From: Pseudo-nitzschia pungens
Lineage: Eukaryota; Bacillariophyta; Bacillariophyceae; Bacillariales; Bacillariaceae
Assembly (NCBI GenBank): GCA_037355855.1
Contig: CM074760.1
Location: 1,976,501-2,040,500, forward strand
Reading direction: 5' to 3'
DNA: 64,000 nt
Below the pieces are notes generated by a model, which worked only from the letters and a program-made list of their open reading frames with translations, searched no databases and was not told the DNA's origin. A program made the position numbers and the translations under genes. Every line of letters starts with the position of its first letter. Positions within the stretch are counted from its first letter, which is position 1. This document shows positions 30,544-43,584 of this stretch, in pieces.

Positions 30544-32146
30544 ATGCGAACAAGGAGCGCCATGAAGAGTACCGACTGGCGCAACCAAACACTGGAAGAG
30601 AGAGCCCATCTAGTCACGAAGTCGGATACTTTGCCAACGATGATTTCAAGCTCGTCGGAGAACTCCGATGAGGACAGATGTCTTTCGATCGAAGCAAGCT
30701 CACACGAAAGTTTATTTGCGGGAGAACGGTCGAATCACTCTGCATCGAGATATGTGTGCCTTCCGTTCCCTGATTCACCCATCGAAGCCAATGGATGCGT
30801 AGTCGATGTCTATGCCCGTGCGACGATTGCCTTGTCGAGTTTCTTTGTCGGTCCGGCGCTTTTAAAGCTAGCCTCGGAACAGTCTCTAGTGAACTGTGCC
30901 GCAAGTGATGACTACGAGGAGTGCATGGCGGATCCCAGAATATATGGTTTCAAGCCGTCTTCGCTCCTGACGAACATGGGTGCCATTGCTTCCTTTGTTT
31001 CCGTGGTGTCTTTGCCACTTGTTGGGGCAGCCGTCGACTTTACTTCCTATCGGAGACAACTCGGAATGTGTACAGCATTTGGCCTGACTGTTATCAAGAT
31101 TATGGAGTTAGGGTTTGGACCAAACACTTGGTTCTTCGTGGCGTGTCTTCAGGTGTTATCTTCCATTCTTTTTCAGATTCAAAAGGCAACGATGTACGCA
31201 TATTCGGCCGAACTTTCCAAGCAACCGACAATCCAATCCAAATTCCAATCGTTGTTGGCCCTGACCCTTTTTGGTTCAATGTTTCTATTCATGTTTGAAG
31301 TGCAATTACCGAGCCGCATCCTGAAATTCGAGGACGACGTGAAAACCGCCTTGCTTGCAATAAAGGTCACGATTCTGAACTGCCTGCCCCTGTTTTCGCT
31401 CGCTTGGCTGTATCTCTTTCGTGACAAGCCACCCGCTTCGAGTTTGCCCATGGGGCAAACAATAATCACGGCAGGTTTTCACAAGCTGCGCCGGTCCTTT
31501 CGTGAAATTACTACCAACTACAGAACCGTCCGACACTTCTTGGTATTCAGTGTCGCTTGGTCGGAAGCGGGCACCATGTCACTTCCAGTCGTTTCCACCA
31601 CTTACATGAGTGAATTCTTGGAAATGAATTCTCTGCAAATAGGGATGGTGTTGCTAATTGTCATGATCGGAGGCATGCCGGGATCCTTGATCGGGAACTA
31701 CTTTTGTAGATTCTACCAAAACCCCGTGAAGAGTGCTAGATTAGGTTTGATAGTTTTCACACTAAACACCATCGGAGCGGGTATATTTCTCCGTGAAAAC
31801 ACCAAACACCTGATGTTTGGGTTTGGATTCGTGTGGGGGATCTGTCACGGCTGGCTGCACCCTCAGCACACCACAATTTTTGTGACTATAGCTCCGAAAG
31901 GGAAAGGATCCGTAGAAATGATGGGTCTTTTTCTTTTTTTCTGTCAGGTGTTGAGCTTCGTCCCTCCGCTAGTCTTTACGGTTTTGAACGAAAATCGGAA
32001 TTCCGATGTGGATTGGAATTTCGAGTTTGGCTCTCTATACTTCCTTGGGCTTGATCGGTCTGGTGCACATGGGAGATTATGAGGCTGCTCGAAATCTTGC
32101 AATGTCCGACCAGGAGTTGAGTATCCCGTCAGGTGAAATGACGTAG
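30544..32146 (+). CDS. MFS transporter, Atg22/UMF1-like, with a +1 frame break near its end
   Basis: The first in-frame ATG is at 30544; the frame is open upstream to a possible acceptor at 30472. About twelve hydrophobic segments are visible, for example VYARATIALSSFFVGPALL, MGAIASFVSVVSLPLVGAAV and WFFVACLQVLSSILF. VDFTSYRRQ between two helices resembles the D-x2-RRK-type loop of MFS proteins. The Cys pair NCAASDDYEEC in the first long loop and the overall order suggest the Atg22/UMF1 group, a vacuolar or plasma-membrane amino-acid efflux family. The substrate is unproven. The frame as read ends in SGAHGRL at 32082. Shifting +1 around 32041-32050 instead gives GLIGLVHMGDYEAARNLAM and an acidic tail to TAG 32146. 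That completes the last helix, so I give the longer end. Confidence 0.75.
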
Positions 32147-32568
32147 CATCCGAAGGCAAGAATCTCTCACGTCACGCAAAGAAGAAATAATAGGAACGCG
32201 GGATAGCACTGGCACTACTGAATCTGTTCAGGGACAAAAATGCACAGGACCATCCAACCATAAATATCTCATAGTTTATCCTTTGAGTTCACGGCTTGGG
32301 TTCTCCGAAGCTAACGTCGAAAGAAATGGGCAGTTGAGGCTTTGTAGCACAATATCTCGTTGGAATGGCTCCAGCCCACGACCGCCTTAGCGCGACAGGA
32401 CAAGGCCTGTGGTACGGTGTGCGTCCCAACGCCATGAACCAAATTAAGTCTCTGAAAATTAATGATGATCGATTTATTTTATGATTGATGTCTAATGCAA
32501 GAGGTCGATAACGACAACGAGGACTGATGGTTGGTCGTAGCTAGCACCGTGCAGGCTTTGGTTTGAGT
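32147..32568. other. Spacer between convergent genes
   Basis: Contains the two 3' UTRs; no other signal is seen. Confidence 0.5.
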
Positions 32569-34345
32569 TTAGTTGTCATCCATGGGATTCGGTTGCTTCC
32601 CCATGTTCTTTCCGGCCCGCATTACCTCGTCTACTAACAGCAACTGACTAGCCAGGACCGTCGAAAGATATAGAGACTGTCGTTTGACGCGGACATTATC
32701 CCAAATACCTTCGTCGCTCGGCAAAATGGCTTCTCCCGTTTTCACATCCAACCCCACCAACATGTTCGAGGCAGAGTGCTCGTCTTGCAATTTGAGCAAT
32801 GTATCTATGACATCCAGACCGGAGTTTTCGGCTAGTGTCTTGGGGATGACCAAGAGTGCATCGCAGAACGCCTGGACTCCCAGTTTGGCCTTGCCCGCGA
32901 CGGTGGGGAGGATTTTCTTTTGCAAGTGCCACGCGGTGGCAACCTCAAAGGCGCCCGCTCCAGCTACAACACCATTGTCTTCCAGAGCATTCTTCAAGGC
33001 TCTCAAACCGTCCTTGATGGCATCTTTGGCTTGGCTGAGCGAATGCTCGTTGGGTCCCTGAAGGAGCATGGTGCACGATTGGGCCTTCTCGCAGTCCTCC
33101 ACGAACGTAAACTTATCTTCCCCCAGCGTAATCTGCGAAACCTTTCCGGCATAACCCAATTGTGACTCGTCAATGTCCTGGAGGGAGTGGATGGGAGATC
33201 CTCCACAGGCCAGAGTAAGACGTTCCATGTTGCGTCGTTTAGCTCTTCTCAAACACAAGATTCCCTCCTTGGCAAAAATGTCGAGACTCAATGGGTCCAC
33301 ACCCTTCTGGTTGATGATGACGAACGACTAGAAATCGAGAAAGAAACGTAGGAGCAGGTAAGTGACGAATGCATCCGAATTTGAACTTGCTCTTTCCATC
33401 AGTTCAACACTGTCCGTAGACTCCTCGATTCCGCGCACTTCGTTATCAAACGAAACAAGCGGGTAACTCACTTCACCCTCTTTGCAAACACTCCTCTTGA
33501 AATCAATAATCTGTCGGCATCGTTCGTCGAGCCATTTGCGTTCACTCTCGACCAACTTTTCTCGTTCTTCGGCAGACTGAATAATAAAATCCTGATTGTG
33601 TCTCCGTCTTTTCGTATTCCAAGCTGGTATTCAAAGTCATGATTCTACAGTTGGTCAAGACGTCTGGCATGTCTGGGTGGCGAGCACCGTGGTCCAAGAC
33701 GATCCCGTTGACGAATCGCGATTCGTTGGTCGAACGAGGCATGGGCATGACCTCGATGCGGCTGAGATCGATGGGGGAGTCTTTTCCCACATAGATGCAC
33801 TGGACCGAACTGACCAGGGCTTCGCTGAGTTTGAGACTCGACTCGTAATCCAGCTTGGTGGCAAGCGAAGTGAGGGCAATGCTCGTCATCAAGTCGCGGT
33901 CCTGGATCATGGTTTCGGCGTCAAATGTAGTTTTGATCTCGTTCAGATATTCCAGGGCCGCTTCCCTCGCCTTTTCGAGTCCCTCAACGAGGATCCGCGG
34001 GTGGACACCCTCCGATATGTGCCGATCGGCCTGTCGGAGCAATTCTCCGCACAAGAGAACCGTCGAGGTCGTTCCGTCTCCGGTGATGTCGTCTTGTGCC
34101 GTAGCGGTTCGGGCAATGAGCACCGCGGTGGGATGCTGGATCTGCATTTCCTTCAGCAAAACCAATCCATCTTTTGTGAGTTTGAGTTGTCCTGCACCTC
34201 CGACCAGCAATTTGAGAGTACCACGGGGACCGAGATTGGATTTCAAAACATTCAAGAGACCAATGCCGGCGGCAACGTTCACGGCGCGGGCTTGAACTCG
34301 GGAGACGATTTCGGCATTCGGGTTGACGTCGCGAATTTGAGACAT
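32569..34345 (-). CDS. CCT6: Chaperonin CCT subunit 6 (zeta), with a +1 frame break
   Basis: One of eight subunits of the cytosolic TRiC/CCT ring that folds actin and tubulin using ATP. Exon 1 (34345-33472) starts [27 protein letters not shown]. It contains [29 protein letters not shown] and the ATP site [14 protein letters not shown], then [15 protein letters not shown]. There the frame must skip one base (33574): TCA GTC [T] GCC GAA. The result is [20 protein letters not shown], matching the zeta consensus. Unshifted, the protein stops 13 codons later. The intron is 33471-33328 (GTGAGT to TTCTAG) and exon 2 33327-32569. Exon 2 holds [44 protein letters not shown] and [13 protein letters not shown]. 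The corrected length is 543 aa, normal for the family. Confidence 0.92.
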
Positions 34346-35331
34346 GGCGTTTTGGTTTTGTGGGTATGGATTTTCGATTCGCTTGTACAGGCTGTATGCT
34401 GCGTTTGTAATCTATTTCTTCCTGTTTCGGTAATGTTGTACGGAAAACTCCACCCTGGCCCAGACTCCTCGTCGAGATGTGCCACAATCGAATGATGGTA
34501 CCTCGTACTTGTAACTCGAAATGGGAATTTGATTTTGAATAACAGGGGTTTGGATGAAAAGAGACGGAGGACGGAGGCAATGCTCATTGCTTCCAAGCTG
34601 TTGGAATTTGGAGAGCATTCGAACACCAAGAAAACATAGCGGTAACTTTACCCCTGCAACAGCGCGCAGAGCAGACAGGCAGACTGTCACACAAAAAATG
34701 GATTCGTTCGATTGAAAAAACAACAATAGTATCAGTAATCAGTACGTACGGTACCGTACCGTACGTACGGTAAAAAAAGATATCCGTTGCGTAGTAGATA
34801 GTACTGTACTTATACTGTACTTACTTTATCTAAGGGGCATAGGTAGCTTGCTAACGCATATGTGCGGTAACTTTACTCTAGAAGTCGCGTCGCAGCAACG
34901 CGCGTAATGCTACCAGCAATTTTAGATTTTGTAGAACACAAAAAATAGAAAATGGTCACAAAAATGTTAATTTTTTTGAATTTGAAGTTCGTGCTTCGTA
35001 CAATTATTAAAAAAATTAGAATAGCATCAGCATTGCCGTATTTTTTTCATTCCACCTGTTGTACAAGAAAAAACATAGATGGATTGATTCACAAGATTGA
35101 ACATTAAAGCACAAACAAACGACGATTGCACTCCCCACACGACACGAAATCCCAATCATAGGATTACATCATAGCAGAACCGAAAAGCTTACCAGTTGCT
35201 GAATACTGTAGTGTCACAGACACAAAGATATGCTGTGCGTTGAAAAGAGTGGATCGGTGTTGAAACAGTATCAACGTCGTGCAATTTCCGATCCGATATA
35301 GATTCCGAGCGATCAGCGAAGGAAAAACATC
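34346..35331. other. Divergent upstream region with a GTACGTACGGTACC palindromic cluster
   Basis: Between CCT6 (minus) and RecQ (plus). At 34742-34772 there is a run of overlapping palindromes (GTACGTACGGTACCGTACC and onward). AT-rich sequence follows. No gene is seen. Confidence 0.5.
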
Positions 35332-38300
35332 ATGTCGGCGTCCGGACAGGAGGAATCCAACTGGCGGCCCTTAGTGGCGCGGTTAGCGGAAAGAAGAGGA
35401 AAGCTGCATCTTTGTCTCAACTCATACGACTGCGAGATTCGAAACGAGAAACACTGTCTCGTCTTTTTGAGGAGAAGAAGAAGATCATGGAGCGCATGAA
35501 GTTGATGAATGACGAATTGATCGAGTTGGACGACGAAATCGAGACCCTGGAAGAAGCACGAGACCAACGAAGGCTGTCGCGGAGTACTACGAACGTTACC
35601 TCTCACGCAAGCTCTCCGGTGCCGTTCCAAGTCAAATCGGAACCCAATGCCGAGTCGGATGCGACAGACGTTGCAGGCCCATCGATGACCATGAATCCCG
35701 ACGAAGTGCTGACTGAACCCACGCAGTCTTATTCTCCAGCACACGAGGAATACGACAACAGTGAGCAACTGACCGATCCTCTCACGTGGACTCAAGCAGA
35801 AAACGCAATGAATGACAACGACAACCAAGCAGCAACAACAGCGTCTGTATCTACTGCCACGCCCAACGCCGTTCCACAACATCAACAGCACCTGCACTTG
35901 CCTCCTCATCAAGACGACGACGACGACGAAGACATCGAGGAACATTATTATGGCAGCACTTCGAATCACCAAGATGGCGGAAGTGAATCACATGCACAAC
36001 CAAAACCAGCTGCCGCATCTACTCCACAACGAAAATCATCGCTAGGACCCCTCGATAACTTTGTGATTCGATCACCGCGCAGGCCCAACAACAACGACCA
36101 CAATACAAAACAACAATATCCAATTACACCCACAACCGATTCGTCGTCTTGTCCATATTCGAAGCACGATATTCACCAAACCTTGAGACAATCGTTTCGG
36201 TTGCAGTCCTTTCGGGAGAACCAATTCGAAATCATACAATCGACACTCAGTGGGAAAGACACTTTCGTTCTCATGAAAACTGGTGGAGGGAAGAGTTTGC
36301 TCTACCAGTTGCCGGCCGTCTTGGAGAGTCCCAGGGTCACCGTTGTTGTTTCGCCTCTTTTGAGTCTCATTCAGGACCAAGAGGATCAAATGAATGCCTT
36401 TGTTCGGGATTCGTGTGTGAGTTTCACGTCGGGGATGGGCACCGCCCAGCACACGGAGAATTGGAAGCGCGTTCGCGATGTGACAGGGGGAGTCGTTATG
36501 ATATTGGTCACACCTGAGCGGGTCTTTAAGAGCGGAAAGCTGAAATCCGAATTGCAAAACCTGTATGAACAAAATCGACTGGGGAGATTTGTCATCGATG
36601 AATGTCATTGCGCCTGCCAGGTACGTACGGAACAATAGACCACATCGAAATGCTCGATCGAAGGCACGTTTTAGGGTTAGCTCGTGCCCAACCGATCTCA
36701 AAGTATTGACAAACCCTTTCCTATTGAACGACACATTGCTACATTAATGTCGATAGTGGGGACACGACTTTAGGCCGGATTACGCAAAGTTGCAAGTGCT
36801 ACGAAGCTTTTTTCCGCATGTTCCGATCATGGCAGTGACGGCCACTGCTTCGGAGGACGTGAAGAAGGATTGTGCCCAGATTTTCCAGTTGTCGAAAGAC
36901 TATGCCTTCTTCCGGTCGACCGCCAACCGACCAAATCTTGCCTACCAGGTCCGACCTAAGCAATCCAACGTGATTGAAGATATGGTCAATTTCATCAAGT
37001 CGAAGCATCCGAGATCGGCAGGAATCGTGTATACGTATTCGCGAAAGGACGCCGATACTGTCGCCTTCGACTTGTGTGAGCATGGCATCGTTGCAGAGTC
37101 CTACCACAGCGAGTAAGTCCATTATTTCCTTCTTCCTTCTCCATTCGAGGCAACACCATTTGATCTCTCACTCTCTCTCTTTCACGCACTGACTCTCTCT
37201 CTCTCACATGTACACGCCTTCAACAATTGTGATACTTTTTTCATTCTCGCCATTTTATGCTGTATTCCGTCTCAGTGTGACGCCCGCACGTAAATGGGCT
37301 ATTCACCAAAGCTGGATGGCAAATCGAACACAGGTTGTCGTTGCCACAATTGCGTTTGGTTTGGGGATCAACAAGCCGTGAGTCAACTCCTCGTATCCTT
37401 TTCCTTGTCCACTACTTAGCAACGAAGAAAAAGCTTTGCATTCCACTGACAACTTGATTCCACGTGTGTCACGCATGCAATACAGAGATGTTCGATTTGT
37501 ACTGCATCACACTCTTAGTAAAACCCTCGAATCCTACTATCAGGAGTCAGGAAGAGCAGGTCGAGACGGAGATGCATCTGATTGTGTTTTGTACTATTCT
37601 CCAAAGGACGTACCTCGGATGTTGAAGATGATACACGGCGAATCTACTGAAGATCTATTCCTCTCAATGGTGAAATATGCCCAGCAGGTACGGTTAGCTG
37701 CGTACAAAGAAATCTGTGCGAATTTTCGTTTCACCAATGGCTTTGCTCTCAATCGCATGTGTAATACAAACTCACACAGTATCTTCTCCTCTTTCATCCA
37801 TTTCAAGTTCGGAAACGACGACACATGCCGTTCTATCATTTTGAAACAAATGGGCGAACCAAATCAAGACTTCGAAGAACACAGAGGAATCAATGACATG
37901 GTAGAATGGCGTGATGTAACGTCGCATGCAAAAACTTTGTTGGAGGTCCTGGTTCATTTTCGTAACAAGAATATAACGATGAACATGCTCATAACGGAGT
38001 GGCGAAAGGTACCATCAACAGCGTTGGAATGGTACGTCCATCTGAATTTGCTTGCACGTGATGACCTGAATACGAAAATGAGTGTTCTTTGCCTTTCGTT
38101 TTTCGAGTTCACTCAACAACTTACATGAATGGATTCTGTACTTGTACCACAACAGCGTGAAAAATAACCCACCAGGTAAAGACCTCACGAAAGACGACTG
38201 CGAGGGAATCGTTATAGCACTATTGATGTACAAGTTGATTGAGCCTTTGTTTCGATTTACGGCATATTCGTAAGTGAATCATTATGTTGATTGTGGCCTA

Positions 38301-38942
38301 TCTTTCATCGTTAAGAACCAAAACTAACAACAAAAACCACATCAATTGCTTGATCATCGCAGCACTGTCGTGTATCTGCGTTGCACAGAAAGCGGTAGGA
38401 AATTTATCCCCTCGAATACAGCGAACATTAGGATACCCCTACCAAAATCAGTCAGCAAAAAACGGAAATCGACTGCAAGCACCCCGGCGAAGGACGACGA
38501 TGGTTGGATTGAGACTAATGCATCGAAACGAAAGCGGGTATCAAAAGCATTGATACCAAGTTCGAAAAAGAAAGCATCTGCGAAGAAAGCTGCTCCGAAG
38601 AAACCTACCACGAAGAAATCTGCAGCCCAGAAAACGACCGCGAAGAAAGCAACGGCAAAGAAGGCGACAGCGAAGAGAAACACGACGTCCACAAGGAGGA
38701 AAGCTACGAAGGAAGCGAAAGTAACAGCAAAAGAAACTGTAAAGACAAAGGCAGACGAAGTCATTGAATTGATAGATGATTCAGACGATTCCGACTCTAG
38801 TGAACTCGAAATAATCACTAGTACGAAACGAAACCGTCCACGTAGGGCAGCTGCTGCAATGGCAACCGATTCAAATGGTTTCTTCGGCGATGATAACGAT
38901 ACCAATGATGATGAATCCATTAGTGAATATGAATTCGAGTGA
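35332..38942 (+). CDS. RecQ-family DNA helicase with RQC-like domain and histone-H1-like tail
   Basis: Seven exons: to 36620, 36757-37112, 37276-37377, 37486-37687, 37808-38031, 38156-38269 and 38363-38942. They join in frame (928 residues counted from 35412). An N-terminal coiled coil (EEKKKIMERMKLMNDELIEL) and a disordered Gln/Asp-rich region precede the helicase. Motifs are the Q-motif FRENQFEII, Walker A TGGGKSLLYQLP, the DECHC box and the RecQ loop CQWGHDFRPDY across an intron. TATASEDV, YHSDVTPARKW, GINKPDVRFV and QESGRAGRDGD follow. Then come FGNDDTCR, a winged-helix-like segment (NNPPGKDLTKDDCEGIVIALLMYKLIEP) and a Lys/Ala tail (KKPTTKKSAAQKTTAKK), ending acidic. It unwinds D-loops, forks and G4s. 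The start is unclear: ATG 35332 is in another frame, so an upstream exon or a missing base is needed. Confidence 0.88.
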
Positions 38943-39381
38943 CTAACATTGAGTTAGATAGAAATCAACAATGTAATGGAATTGTAAAATTGATGCTGCT
39001 CATTATGGTTATGTCATTTGACGCCAAACGAAAGTTTTGTTTTTGAATGAAACATAAGGAATACGCTGCACTTGTGCCCAAGTTGGCTACCCCTGAAGAC
39101 TGCCTTCCTATTACCTGGCAATTTCGTTCTGTTTCAACTTAGCTTTTTCTAGTGGTGGTCGCAATTCGAATCATATCCAACGGAGCTAAATATTTTTCGG
39201 AACAACACAACCTGTTTTGTTTATTGTATCGTACAACCGCCGAGCAAAAATGGTTGGTATGCCCTTCCCTCGAAAGACAAGATCAATGTATAGGCCAATA
39301 TCAAGGAAAGAGCAAAATGTACAACGAAATAGTTCATTGTTGGGAAAATAAATTATGGTCGCCATGCAAATGCCTTCACAA
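38943..39381. other. Spacer between convergent genes
   Basis: Holds the two 3' UTRs; no repeats or genes are seen. Confidence 0.5.
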
Positions 39382-42300
39382 CTACTCTGCGCCATAACCA
39401 CCAGCACCCGGTGTTTCGAGACGAAGTCGCTCGCCAACTTTCCAACTTGTACTGCATCTACCACCAATATTTACAGTTACGCCATTTTCTCGGATAAGGA
39501 GGTTTCTACCACAGCTACCTGGTTCACCGCCATCCATACCATATGGCTAAGGAACCGGGAATATGAAAACGGCGAGCATATATTGGTTAATACCACGACA
39601 GTGCAAAGAATGCTGACGGTTTTCATTAAGCTATCACGCAGAGATACTTACCTGTAAGACGCGTCTCTCACTCAATATACTAACAGTCAGAGGACGAAGT
39701 GGTTCCATCTCTCGGATTACACCATCCCCACCTTTGTGTTTGCCCTTACCACCGCTACCTTTGCGAATAGAAAATTCCCGAAGAAGAATTGGATATCGGC
39801 GTTCAAGAATTTCTGGATCAGTAATCTTTACAAAGAATAACAGAATGAAAGAGAACATGATTATCGTAAGTTGAGCGAAGATACAATTGATTGAATTCCG
39901 ATTGTGCTTATGCAATGTCGCCAAGCTCTTTGAGCTACTTTCAAAACGTACTCGAGTATTGGTGCAATGGGTGTGTATTCCTGAGCGGCCCTCCCATGTG
40001 GGACCAGCTCCTGCCCCTCCTGCAATCGTCTCATAATACCCAAACTGGTTGTCTCCAAAGGTGAGGTTATTCATACAACCTTGGCTGGCAGCGCAAGCAG
40101 AGAATGCTTTGAGAACGACGTCGACGACTCTCTGAGAAGTGAGAACGTTCCCGCCAACCACACCAGCATCAGAGGATGGGTTCAATAATGAGTTTTCTGG
40201 AATAATGAACGTGATGGGGGCCAAACACCCTTGATTGAGCGGAATGGTCTGAGCAACCAAAGACCGCAGCGAATATATAACGGCACTGTACGTCACCGCT
40301 GGAGGCGCGTTGTGATTTGCAAGAACTTGTGGGCCCGTGCCTGTAAAATCAAACAAGGCGTCTCCAGTCTCGGTATTGATTTCAATAGTAAGTCGAATAG
40401 GAGATCCATCATCCATGTGGTCGACAGCGCAAACCTTTGAGCCCTTTTTCGCCGCAAAATCCTTCAACATCGATCGCACCGTCTGCTCCGCATTCTTTTG
40501 GATGAACTTCATGTAAGCGTCAACAACATTCAATCCATTTTCTTCCACTAATTCTTTGAGCAGACGAATTCCAGAATTATTCGCAGCGACCTGGGCACGC
40601 AAATCCGAAAGATTGTCACGCAAATTGCGTGTTCCAGAGTTACCTGGTATTTTCCCCGGAGCTTTTAAAATCTCCGTAATGCCTTCTTCTTGGAATTCCC
40701 CATTTTTGACTAATTTAAAGGCAACGATTGTCGCTCCTTCATCCTCGAGTTTCTTTGAATGAGGAGGCATGGAGCCAGGAGCGATTCCTCCAATATCGGC
40801 GTGATGACCACGGCTAGCAACGAAAAAAATTATTTTACCGTCGAAGAAAACTGGAGTCATCACTGTGATGTCTGGTAGATGAGATCCACCGGCCAACTGT
40901 GGATGATTCGAAACGAGAACATCCCCTTCTTGGATCCCTCCCTTGTCTTCCCAATGCGTCACCTGGTATCGCACTGCTTCTTGCATTGCGCCGAGGTGCA
41001 CGGGGATGTGAGGCGCGTTGGCAACCAACCCACCATCCTTTGTGAAAAGAGCGCAAGAAAAGTCCAATCTTTCCTTCATGTTTACAGAAATTGCAGTTCG
41101 TTGAAGAGTTCTGCCCATTTGCTCCGCAATGCCCATGAATCGGTGTGAAAAAATTGATAGTTGTACAGGATCCTCGACGACTTCCGCCGTCGATCCATCG
41201 GAATCCGCATTTTTATCTTCCTGTTTGCCTATCTCAATTTTCAAATCTCCATTCAGGGTTACAAAGGCTTCGCAGCCAACCTCTAGAACTACAGTAGAAA
41301 TAGGCTGCACGATGATGCTGGGACCTGGGATATTATGCCCTGGTTTCAGATCATCCACCTTGTAGACTGGAACTTCATGCCATCCTGTCTCAAAGTAAGC
41401 TTTGGTCGTTCCAAGACTGGCAGTGGGGACACCGAGGGGTGATGGTGCAGCCGGGGTTGACAGTGTTTCCCCTGGAACAACTGCCCGAACACGGTAATCG
41501 TCAATGAGAATGTCTCGGTTTTGCAATACAAATCCGAATTCTCTTTCGTACATAGCAATGAACGAATCTTCGAACGAAGAATCCTCACTTCGTAGGATCA
41601 TGATCGCACTATCGGTGCCTTGGTACCGCATGTTCAAATACTCCTCGACAACAATCCTCGATTCGTCGTACCCTTGCTTCTTGAGAGCTTCGATCGACAA
41701 GCTCTTAAGGTGGGCTAGACGCTCCTCCCCGTTTGCAGAAACGCTTCCATTGTACGTTTCGGCCGCAGGTTCTTGCTCTTCGTGCACGGCATCTGCCAGT
41801 AAAAGACCGTAGGCACTCAAAACACCACCGTATCGATGAACAAAAACTTCGGACATCCCCAAAGCCTTTGCCATGGCACACGCATGCTGGGGGCCGGCTC
41901 CTCCGAAACACGCCAACACGTGAGTTGTAATGTCAAAACCTCTCATCTGGGTAAGGTTTCGTATGGGGCGGCACATCGCTTCGTTGGCAACCTTCAAAAA
42001 TCCCCACGCGAGTTCGGCCGCTTTCCTGCCCTTCGCCTCCGGAAGTTTCTCTAGTTCTTCGAATGCCAATCGCGCCCCGTCGCTATCGAGTGGCTGGTCC
42101 TCGTTGGGGCCGAAAATATTGGGAAACTGTCCCGGTATGACTCGACCGAGGACCAAGTTCGCATCCGTCACGGCCAAGTGACCATTTTTGCGGTAGCACA
42201 CGGGTCCGGGATGAGCTCCAGCACTCTCCGGTCCCACAACAAACATTCCTCGTCGCAGAAACAATCGCGATCCTCCGCCAGCAGCCACGGTGTGAATGTC

Positions 42301-43584
42301 CAATTGAGGCCTGGTTTGCATTCGGTGGCATTGAAAAAACAAAACGTCGTGAGTGGCGGATAAAAGCATATTTTTTTTTCATTTTTGATGCAATACGAAT
42401 GCCATCTATTACGCTCCTCCATATACAGGGAAAAAAACAAAAAAAAACCAATTGAGGATCGATTCATTTTTTTCTGCTGTACTTACGCTTGGATGGCAAC
42501 ACCGGCAGTGACCGTCTCAAACACGTGCTCGAGATGCCCGTCGAACCGCGAAACGTCCGTGCTCGTCCCTCCCATATCGAATCCAATCACGGGCGTTTTC
42601 AGTGCGGGATCGAAGGTCGTCTTGGCGTACCCCACAACTCCGCCCGCCGGTCCGCTCAGAATCGCCTGGTGTCCACCAAAGTCGTTCACCGGAGCCAGAC
42701 CCCCAGTCCGACTTCATGAATTGCAGGGGAACTTCGGACAGGCCTTCGTCGAAGCCTCGCTGAAAGTTTGCCAAATACGTCGTGATCTTGGGTGTCAGAT
42801 ACGCCGCCGCCGATGTGGTGTGGCCCCGAGGAACCAACTTGACCATGGACATGACCTTGTGGCTCATCGAAATTTGTTCGAAGCAGCCCATCTCGCGTGC
42901 GACGTCGCCGATCATGATTTCGTGGTCGGGGAAGGTGTATGCGTGCATCAATGCAATGGCCAACGACGTGATCCCGGTGTCGCGCAAGCGTTCCAGCTCG
43001 GTTCGGACGTCTTCCAGATCCGGAACCCGTTCGACGAGAACACCCTCCTTGGTCACGCCCGTCTTGCGGGGCATTTCTTTCATGGGCGATTGTTCGAGCA
43101 ATTCCGCACCGCAGAATTTCTGCAAAAGCACTCGTTCCTTGACCTCCACCACGTCCTCGTAGAGCAAACTCGGTGTCTTGCAAGATAAATCAAAAATGTC
43201 GGGACGGGCTTGGTTTCCGATTTCCAGCAAGTCCCCAAAGCCCTCGGTCGTGAGGAGTGCCATTCTTGCTCCCTCGCGTTCCAGCAGGGCATTCGTTGCC
43301 ACGGTGGTTCCCATTCGGATGCTCCCGATACGCGTCGTGTTGACCGGCTCCCCGCGAGGATAGTCGAGACCGCTGACCGGGGAGTCGTGTTCCTGCAAAA
43401 TCCGACGGATGCCTTCCGTGGGCGCGTCCTGGTAGTGGGATGGATCTTCGCTCAGCAGCTTGAAAACAACCTCGCGACCCCCGGGCAATCTGCACACAAC
43501 GTCCGTGAATGTCCCACCACGATCGATGGCGAAATGGAATTTCCCGTCGCCCTTGCCGATGCGGTCGTTCTTTTCGGTCGACAT
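39382..43584 (-). CDS. OPLAH: 5-oxoprolinase (ATP-hydrolysing), with a +1 frame break
   Basis: Converts 5-oxo-L-proline to glutamate with ATP in glutathione turnover (cytosol). Exon 1 is 43584-42487, exon 2 42310-39952, exon 3 39825-39652 and exon 4 39546-39382. All introns are GT-AG, giving 1264 aa against about 1290 in animals. The hydantoinase-A N-domain begins [13 protein letters not shown], followed by [12 protein letters not shown]. Then come [50 protein letters not shown] and [16 protein letters not shown]. The hydantoinase-B half has [54 protein letters not shown] and TPGAGGYG at the end. In exon 1 the family motif [10 protein letters not shown] is split. TCG GAC is followed by an extra base (42705), and only skipping it gives [16 protein letters not shown]. 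The 126-nt intron 2 (39826-39951) is open in frame. Confidence 0.93.

Noticed and set aside
42385..43188. 267-codon plus-strand frame over OPLAH
   Set aside because: Antisense shadow of OPLAH exon 1.
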